Assembly: GCA_018806915.1 (NCBI GenBank)
Contig: JAGKQI010000105.1
Location: 2,852,001 to 2,916,000, forward strand
Direction: 5' to 3'
DNA from: Phytophthora colocasiae
Taxonomy: Eukaryota > Oomycota > Peronosporomycetes > Peronosporales > Peronosporaceae
DNA: 64,000 nucleotides
The position numbers and the translations under genes are program-made. Shown one piece after another: positions 58,083 through 64,000 of the stretch; position 1 is the first letter of the stretch, and each line of letters starts with the position of its first letter. The notes below the pieces were generated by a model that worked only from the letters and a program-made list of their open reading frames with translations, was not told the DNA's origin and searched no databases.

Positions 58083-60399
58083 TTAACATCTTCTCGGCAG
58101 CTTCTGGAAGCATGTGCTTACTTGGATCGAACCACTGTCGGATGAGGTTGTGAACTCCTCCATCTGGCACTTGCCGTGATCATGAAGTTCTCCGCAGCCG
58201 CGACGTGCGAAGAAGCAGCGATCCGACGGATGACCCCTCTTGCCGCACTTCTGGCGGGTGAGACGCTTCCAACAGCCAAGATCCGAATGTTTCCTGGATC
58301 CGCAGTGCGAGCAGCGTTGCCCTTCGTTGGAAAAACGCGGTCTACGATCCTGTGGCACTGGATCCGAGCTGGCAGGTTGGGGATCCGGATCCTTCTTAGG
58401 ATCGAAGTTCCTGTCTTGGTCTCTGTCGGTCCGGCTGTCGTCGAGGTAATCGGTCGCTCACTCGAGGCTGCTACGTATGCTCTGCGAAGCTCACCGTCGG
58501 ATCCGGAGTCCTCGGAGTCGGATCCCTCAGATTCTACCACTTGCATGGAGCGGATCGCACGCGTCGGACCGGTTGGCGGCGGGGCCGTCGTGGTCTTCGG
58601 CCGGAACTTGCTGGATCCTGACGACGGCTTCTTCTGTCTGGATCTCGCGCGATTTCGGGCCCGCAGTACGTCTTCAAGTTGATCCGCGTCCGCCAGTCGG
58701 AGTAATGTCAGTTGGTCTGCCAGATCCGCATCCCCAAGCGTCTGATGAAGTGCTCGACGTGCTCGCGGCGGGCTTTGGCATCTCCATCGCCAGATCATCA
58801 CTCTCGCACGGAGGCCTGCTACGTTCAAACGGTACAAGTATTCCAACGGCGACTCATCGGATCTCTTGCGAGCGTGGTAGTATTGCCACGCCACCGAGAC
58901 TCCGAGGCCACAGTACTGCGTCTGGAAGGCCTTCAGCAGATCACTCCACTTCAGCCTTGTGGATCGGCTGAGTTGTCTGTACCAGTTTCGCGCTGGACCA
59001 GTGAGAAGATCTCAAGGTAAGGCACTTTTCTTCGTCCGATGCTTGATCTCTCGTGAAGGCTGACTTGACTTTACTAATCCATGATCTTTGCTCGTTCCTC
59101 GTCGTGATCCTTGCCCGTGAACTCCTTCAGGTCCGATATTGCAGAGATCCGGATCCGTTGAATCGTGCTGGATCCTGCCGTAACGGATGCAGCGGTGGTC
59201 GTCGCCGTACGCCGGGGAGCCAATCCGTCAAGGTCGTCAGGGTCATACTCCCAGTTCTCGGGGTGTGATCCTACTGACTCCATCTCGACGTCCCGATATA
59301 CCGGATCCGAAGCGCGCGTCGTGGCTCTTGGGACCGTAGTCATCTGCCGCTCCTTCAAGAACTTGTCCATGGCTGATTGGAAGTAGGCTTGCAGTCCCTT
59401 GGTGGATGCATGCGGCGGATCCATGGCACGGGGTTGATCACGCGAGGTGTCCCGCGTTCGCGCTGGCTTGGCATCCGGGGCATCAGTTTGCATACGGGCT
59501 GCCAACATCGCAGCACCTGTAGGGCCGAGTGCCCTACGTCGGGGTTCCGACGAGCTGTCGGATCCTGCTTCGGACTCCGCCGAAGCGTATCGCGAGGATC
59601 CTGTCTGGTACTCTGGGGACTGCGCCAGCTTGGACATCGGATCTCGGATCACTCGTCGCTCACCGACGAGGGGCTTCAGTCGGCTGAAGAGCGAGGCCGC
59701 TGCGATACGGATCCGGTCGTGATCCAAGCGGAAGAGGGCATCCCCGTCGAAAACACCCGCAGCAAAACCAGCTTCTTCGAGCAGGCGTAGGAGATCCAAA
59801 GCGCTGTCCAAGCTGTTCGTAGACTGAGCCGGTGCCGCGATCGGGCCGGTGAGGGATCCAACCAACTGGGGTTGTAGGATCCTCATCACAGGGTCTTCCC
59901 GGAGGAAGTCCTCGAGCGCGATCCGGCGATACGAAGCCTCCAGCTGGGTCGACGACCACTCCGATTTCACCACCGGCTTCTCGTCGACATCAGATCCTGG
60001 TGCCTTCAGCTTCTTCCGCGCAGTCTTCGTCTTCTTCTTCGACGTTTTACCACCTGAGATCTGCGCGGTGGTGGTGGTGGATGAAGATCCAGCAGCTTTC
60101 GCCGCTGAATCCCCACCCGGCGGATCAGAACTCGCGTTCCGATCCGCGAAGGGGTCCCCGAAGGGACCTGGGGGAGGAGGGGAGGTTTTCTTCCGAGTCT
60201 GTTGCCAGACTCGCTTCCTTCCTGTCGACAGAGCTCCTCCCAGGGCTCCGTCGATCCGTGGATCTAGCGTTCAGCGGTGCTGACGGCGATCCAACGACCG
60301 TCGGCACTTCTTCTCCCGGTTCTTCCTTCACTTGTACAGTCTCTTCGGACTCACGGTGATATCCGCCGTCCCCAAAAGATCCGGGCACGTGCACCATTG
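58083..60399 (-). pseudogene. Gag polyprotein of the Gypsy element
   Basis: The start ATG (60399-60397) lies directly at the inner edge of the 5' LTR and reads MVHVPGSFGDGG. The first frame ends near 60125, and the gene continues in a second frame (59074-60120) with a Lys-rich stretch and ALEDFLREDPVMRILQPQLV. A third frame (58118-58894) holds the Retrotrans_gag-like part: YYHARKRSDESPLEYLYRLN, ADLADQLTLLRLADADQLED. The zinc-knuckle region (58083-58358) has CSHCGSRKHSDLGC, a canonical CX2CX4HX4C. A second potential knuckle (RQKCGKRGHPSDRC) lacks its first Cys. At least three frameshifts separate these pieces. The order and content match oomycete Gypsy Gag. Confidence 0.9.
60381..60398 (-). 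promoter_or_regulatory. tRNA primer binding site candidate
   Basis: Minus-strand TGGTGCACGTGCCCGGAT begins 1 nt inside the 5' LTR. It would pair with a tRNA 3' end of form ATCCGGGC-ACGTGC-A-CCA, which has a sensible T-stem and acceptor strand. It is not the 3' end of the tRNA-Met of this window (GGGAGCA-CCA). The tRNA identity is unknown to me. Confidence 0.65.
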
Positions 60400-62037
60400 T
60401 GGTGTAGTGGATCCACTGGAATGAGCAGGGATCCAACGTTCACGGCGCCCAGACACTGACTAACGGAGGTACTCCGATAACCGTGGGGTTGCTGAGGCTC
60501 ACCTTGTGTACCCGTCAGTGGGCGGGATCTGCTCTCTCAGGAACGGAGACTGTACACAGGCGTGAGGGCTTGAAACGTCCTTGGCAGGGACTTGGGAGGT
60601 TGGACGTGCGTGGGTATTCCTGCACACAGGTCCTGGTTGGGGGATCTTGGTCTTGGACTCCCGAAGATCTTGTGGATCCTTAGATCCGGGGTTGCCTTGA
60701 TGGAGTGTGGGGTCCTTTTCCTTTCCTTTACTGTCTTGCTTGCCGCCTCCTGTAGCGGTTGGTCTTGAGGGTGTTGAGAGGTCAGAGGGATCCTACGGTT
60801 AAGCAATCAACACCGTTGGATCCGGGTCTTCACTAGCGTAAGGTAAGCCGGCCAAATCCGGGGATCCGGTCTTAGCTGTAGCTTCAGGTAGGCGTAGGGA
60901 CTTGCAGGAAGACTAAGGGAGGCCAATACACTATCCTCTTCCCTTGTCTTAGGTCCTGAAGAAAACCACTTGCGCACTAGAAGGTAAATTCGACTCTCTG
61001 ATTTATGGTTATCCAGTTCCTCATCTTGTACCCTATCTTTCCCATCGCAAATCTCTATCTTGGATCATGCTGGCTCTCCTGCAACTTCTCCACTACGTCG
61101 ATGTCTTGGATCGTGAGGATCCGGGCCTGGATCCTAGGATCCGACCTCCGGATCCGAGGATCTTGGATCTGGATCTTGGGATCTTGGATCTTGAGGATCC
61201 CGGATCCTGAGTCTCGGATCCCGGATCTTGGAATCTTGGATCTCGAGGATCCCGGATCCTGGGTCTTGGATCTGGATCTTGGGATCTTGGATCTTGAGGA
61301 TCCGGCTTCAGGATCCGAGAATCTTGGATCTGGATCTTGGAATCTTGGATCTGGATCTTGGGATCTTGGATCTGGATCTTGGGATCTTGGATCTTGAGGA
61401 TCCCGGATCCTGAGTCTCGGATCCCGGATCCTGGGTCTTGGATCTGGATCTTGGGATCTTGGATCTTGAGGATCCGGCTTCAGGATCCGAGGATCTTGGA
61501 TCTGGATCTTGGGATCTTGGATCTGGATCTTGGGATCTTGGATCTTGAGGATCCTACTTCAGGATCCGAGGATCTTGGATCTGGATCTTGGGATCTTGGA
61601 TCTTGAGGATCCGGCTTCAGGATCCGAGGATCTTGGATCTGGATCTTGGGATCTTGGATCTTGAGGATCCCGGATCCTGAGTCTCGGATCCCGGATCTTG
61701 GGATCTTGGATCTTGGGATCTTGGATCCGCACTTAAGGTCTGCCGGGATCGCACAAGACTGCCGGATCCGCGCAGGACTGCCGGATCCGCACTTAAGACC
61801 GCCGGATCCGCACTTAAAGACTGCCGGATCCGCACTTAGGGCCACCGGATCCGCACTTAGAACTGTGGGATCCGAACGTAGGTCAGCTAGGCCAAGTGGG
61901 TCCTAACTGAGGATCCGCCCTAGAATAGGTACCCAGTTCCAGGGACCTGTCCTTATCATAGCACCACTGTCGCACGTCACCCATCATCGTGGTCGTTCTG
62001 CGTCGTATCCGGTTTGATTTGAATCCACTTCACCACA
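60400..62037 (-). repeat. 5' LTR (right), 1638 bp
   Basis: Same ends as the left LTR. The minisatellite (about 61103-61725) is shorter, and the 22 bp repeats (61726-61870) are partly eroded (GGGATCGCACAAGACTGCC). In the first ~500 bp nearly all differences from the left LTR are 1-3 bp indels. Confidence 0.95.
61103..61725. repeat. GGATC-based minisatellite in 5' LTR
   Basis: Same GGATCTTGGATCTGGATCTT array as in the other LTR, about 185 bp shorter. Confidence 0.9.
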
Positions 62038-62041
62038 CCTA
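62038..62041. repeat. Target site duplication of the Gypsy element, right
   Basis: CCTA, matching 45930-45933. Confidence 0.85.
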
Positions 62042-62582
62042 CAGCCGCCTCGAGGAGGCTTCTCATCGCCCGCACAGCAGCCTGCAAACTCATTGGCGAG
62101 ACCAGCAACACCGCAACCTCCTCCAGCAACACATTCATCAGCCACTGCAACCTCAAATCCCTTCGACGTAGCACGTCCTATCGTCAACAGACGAGGGCAT
62201 TTAAGGCGCTCTGAGGATGACACTGACGCTCGCTTTCTCGCCATGATGCGCTTGCCGCTTGAGCAAGAACGCCAGCGCGCTGAGGAATTGCGTATGAGCT
62301 GGGATCAAGGGCGTGCCGATGAACGAACACGGCGAGAAGAAGAAAGAGCTCGTCGTGATGAGGAGCGGGAAGCGGAGCGTATCCAACGGCTAGAAGAGAG
62401 ACAAGAAAGCCGCCGACTTCACCAAGAATTGGTAAGCTTACTGTTACTTACTTGCAAGGCCAACTCTGCAGCGAGTGCAGGCGAACCGATCAGCGAATAA
62501 GGCAGCTTGTTCGCTTCCTGTTTGTTTTTGTTCATCTTTAACAAAACTGAAACGAGTGTTTTTGCATTTTTTTACAAGTTCA

Positions 62583-63074
62583 CTAGTCGAGTAGATGGTT
62601 CGCTTCGGGTCCTAGATATGGCATAAATGAACTCAGAATTTGGTTGATTCCTACGAGGCGTGCTCGTAAGTTGAACAGTAGCACGAGACTTGAGATGATT
62701 TTCTTCCTTTCGCCATTTTGCTCGAACTGCATCTGGTCTTTTATCCTAGGAAACGAGCTTTGAAAGGCTCGCATTCCCCACTCTGCTGTCTGTCGAACGG
62801 ACGTAGCCTGTTGCAGAACACGAAGTTCAACTGGTGTTGGGTTGTCTGCAAGATGATCTTGGGCGGACTTAATCAGAAACGGGTAATCTCCCTTTGAAAA
62901 TGCTGAAACGGAGTCCGAGGCTTGCGTTGCCGGTGTCGACAGCCTTGTCGATGACGGTGCCAAAACGCGAGGAGAGCGGCGTGGTGCATTGTAAGCACGA
63001 GATAAATGCGCGTGCGTATACGTGCTGTCGGGAAAGACGACTACGGTGTAGATGAAAGCCTGCGGAAAGATCAC
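62583..63074 (-). pseudogene. PIF/Harbinger DDE transposase, C-terminal fragment
   Basis: The translation ends in a segment typical of oomycete DDE_Tnp_4 proteins: KGDYPFLIKSAQDHL, RQTAEWGMRAFQSSFPRIKD, KKIISSLVLLFNLRARLVG and INQILSSFMPYLG. The Glu in AEWGMR is the likely third catalytic residue. The two upstream Asp motifs are not visible: the N-terminal portion upstream of about 63074 does not align with the family in any frame I can read. It faces the DUF6818 gene tail to tail with 82 bp between stops, as expected for a two-gene Harbinger-type element. Treated as a truncated relic. Confidence 0.7.
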
Positions 63075-63177
63075 ACTTCAACTCGAACCTCTCCCTCCAG
63101 AAGGGTTTCCAGATGCATTGGTCCACTTGCACCAAAACATGAATGCACTGGTTCTACTAAATTGAGCTTTTAATGCT

Positions 63178-63198
63178 TTGAGGTTTCAGAAGCGACCC
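63178..63198 (-). repeat. Candidate inverted repeat of a PIF/Harbinger element, right
   Basis: TTGAGGTTTCAGAAGCGACC is complementary to 45244-45264 at 19 of 21 positions. Confidence 0.5.
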
Positions 63199-63385
63199 AA
63201 TGCAATCAGCCATAAAGTCCGCTCTCTAGTTTTAACGGGTCATTGGCCAAATCGCCGGCAAATCACCAGACTGCTATGATTGGGTAAAAATCGTTAGGGT
63301 TGTTGCTCTACGCTGTTGCACCAGAACGGTCCACTTCCGGTGGCTGAATGCAATCAGCCATAAAGTCCGCTCTCTAGTTTTAACG
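63199..63385. repeat. 115 bp repeat copy 2 flanked by 39 bp direct repeats
   Basis: The 39 bp sequence AATGCAATCAGCC...TTTTAACG occurs at 63199-63237 and exactly again at 63347-63385. The 109 bp between them is the body of the 115 bp dispersed repeat also found at 45130. It looks like an insertion with a very long target duplication, or a local duplication. Confidence 0.9.
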
Positions 63386-63828
63386 ACAGACATGCCGTAT
63401 TCATAGATTAACAACTTGACTGTTTCTCCACGTCTAGCTGTAATCCAGCGATCCCAAGTGACGTCTGACTTCGTGCTGCTGATGAGGTGGCAATCCAATT
63501 TAAACTGCATGACCTTACTCCAAGCTGTCGAAGGTGCTAAACGCGATGCAACTCGTGTAGGAGGTGTCGCTTCGGGTGAACGACGGGGTCTTTGGCGAGG
63601 CCGAGGTACCTCAGGAGATGGAGCGCGTGGTGGTGGCGTTCGTTTCTGAAATGGGTACGGCGACACTCGTTGCTCTTTATCTGAGCGTGGAGAATTCTCG
63701 CCAACATTTAAGGCTGGGGACTCAGCCGTTGTAGGGCCTCTAGCTTGGGCCATGATGGATGTGAGCAGCTTGGGCGTGGCTAGCTGGTTGTAGGCGGTGA
63801 CTGGTCTTCGTGCACTTTTAAAACTCAA
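63274..63828 (-). CDS. Unrecognised 184-aa ORF truncated by the 115 bp repeat
   Basis: Begins MSFKSARRPVTAYNQL. The first ~95 residues are Pro/Arg/Ser-rich and disordered-looking (PPPRAPSPEVPRPRQRPRR). They are followed by a more ordered stretch (VMQFKLDCHLISSTKSDVTW, RRGETVKLLIYEYGMS). The last ~25 residues are supplied by the inserted repeat. Skipping the insert, the frame would instead read ...LWLIALGRF then stop, so the native end is only slightly different. It may be part of the Harbinger-type element or an independent gene; no family recognised. Confidence 0.4.
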   Translation of the reverse strand: MSFKSARRPVTAYNQLATPKLLTSIMAQARGPTTAESPALNVGENSPRSDKEQRVSPYPFQKRTPPPRAPSPEVPRPRQRPRRSPEATPPTRVASRLAPSTAWSKVMQFKLDCHLISSTKSDVTWDRWITARRGETVKLLIYEYGMSVVKTRERTLWLIAFSHRKWTVLVQQRRATTLTIFTQS

Positions 63829-64000
63829 TGCGTTTTGAGAGGTGCGGCGAGTTGTTGGCGGTTGGTTGAACGAATCGCCGAGGGAAATTTTGTATAGAAC
63901 CTACAATAGTTAAACTTTTTATTTGTGGCTTTTTCTATGTAGAAACAAACATGCGGAGGACATCTTGTTTTGTTCGAAGAACCGGCGAAGTGATGAACGA
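63829..64000. other. Right end of window, nothing recognised
   Basis: AT-rich stretch around 63890-63950; no gene seen before the window ends. Confidence 0.4.

Larger units (their letters stand above)
45934..62037 (-). mobile_element. Ty3/Gypsy LTR retrotransposon, chromodomain and dual RNase H type (16.1 kb)
   Basis: Two long terminal repeats begin TGTGGTG and end CACCACA, flanked by CCTA. Minus-strand order after the right (5') LTR: primer site, gag with zinc knuckle, aspartic protease, long acidic linker, RT, RNase H, second RNase H, integrase (HHCC, DDE, GPF module), chromodomain. Between the end of pol (about 51530) and the left (3') LTR lies a large opposite-strand gene. Coding frames are interrupted by several 1 bp shifts, so this copy is not autonomous as written. 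GATC/GGATCC is strongly over-represented throughout. Confidence 0.96.
45605..62500 (+). pseudogene. DUF6818-like (Myb/SANT-like) gene split by the Gypsy retrotransposon
   Basis: The 5' part (45605-45933) encodes LLELLETHLPISRDEWDYVA, then RTTDSLKRKFAKLHRKRIPT and GDP. This is the DUF6818 pattern common in Phytophthora transposon-associated proteins and reminiscent of a Myb/SANT fold. The 3' part (62042-62500) is in the same phase. It encodes a Pro/Ala/Thr-rich linker, then a charged Glu/Arg coiled coil (EEERARRDEEREAERIQRLE), ending at a TAA at 62498-62500. The retrotransposon sits exactly between CTA (45931-45933) and CAG (62042). No ATG is visible at the 5' end: the frame opens after a TAG near 45572, so an upstream exon or a truncation is likely. 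The partner role for a Harbinger transposase is inferred from the neighbouring transposase only. Confidence 0.75.

Noticed and set aside
1..64000. RXLR or Crinkler effector genes
   Set aside because: Looked for because the DNA appears oomycete; no secretion signal followed by RXLR-EER or an LFLAK motif was found in the ORFs examined.

Overview
The window looks like repeat-dense oomycete DNA, most likely from a Phytophthora-type genome. This is inferred from the protein families seen: a DUF6818-like gene, a PIF/Harbinger transposase with an AEWGMR motif, an oomycete-style Gypsy Gag, and a Ulp1-like protease relic. I see no clearly intact single-copy host protein gene; almost everything is repeat or transposon.

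Layout. (1) 1-2368: relics of a Ulp1-type cysteine protease gene and an unrecognised short gene, with a ~200 bp direct duplication whose second copy is fused to the array. (2) 2367-42726: a tandem array of ~766 bp units (814 bp where a 47 bp tRNA 5' half is duplicated). Each unit carries one elongator tRNA-Met(CAT) gene. I count 46 uninterrupted full-length copies (nine with 1-2 nt indels), one copy split by a transposon, six 5' halves and one 3' stub. (3) 37054-41095: a hAT transposon inserted in the D-loop of one tRNA gene, with 17 bp inverted ends and an 8 bp target duplication. It carries a frameshifted transposase and, on the opposite strand, a decayed piece of a myosin motor domain. (4) 43263-44918: a pogo/Tigger-type element with 24 bp ends and a TA target duplication, whose transposase has a nonsense codon and a frameshift. 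(5) 45130-63350: a probable PIF/Harbinger-type element made of a DUF6818 gene (+) and a transposase fragment (-). It is interrupted by a 16.1 kb Ty3/Gypsy retrotransposon (45934-62037, minus strand, CCTA target duplication). (6) 63274-64000: an unrecognised ORF and tail.

The Gypsy element reads, on the minus strand, LTR - primer site - gag - protease - long linker - RT - RNase H - second RNase H - integrase with chromodomain, then an opposite-strand coiled-coil gene (47870-51024) next to the 3' LTR. Its first RNase H lacks the usual catalytic Asp while the second has all four acidic residues. The whole element is saturated with GATC/GGATCC. Its two LTRs differ mainly by 1-3 bp indels, so some frameshifts could be sequence errors rather than mutations.

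The most unusual items are the tRNA-Met array, the hAT element with a myosin fragment, and the dual-RNase-H Gypsy element with its antisense coiled-coil gene.
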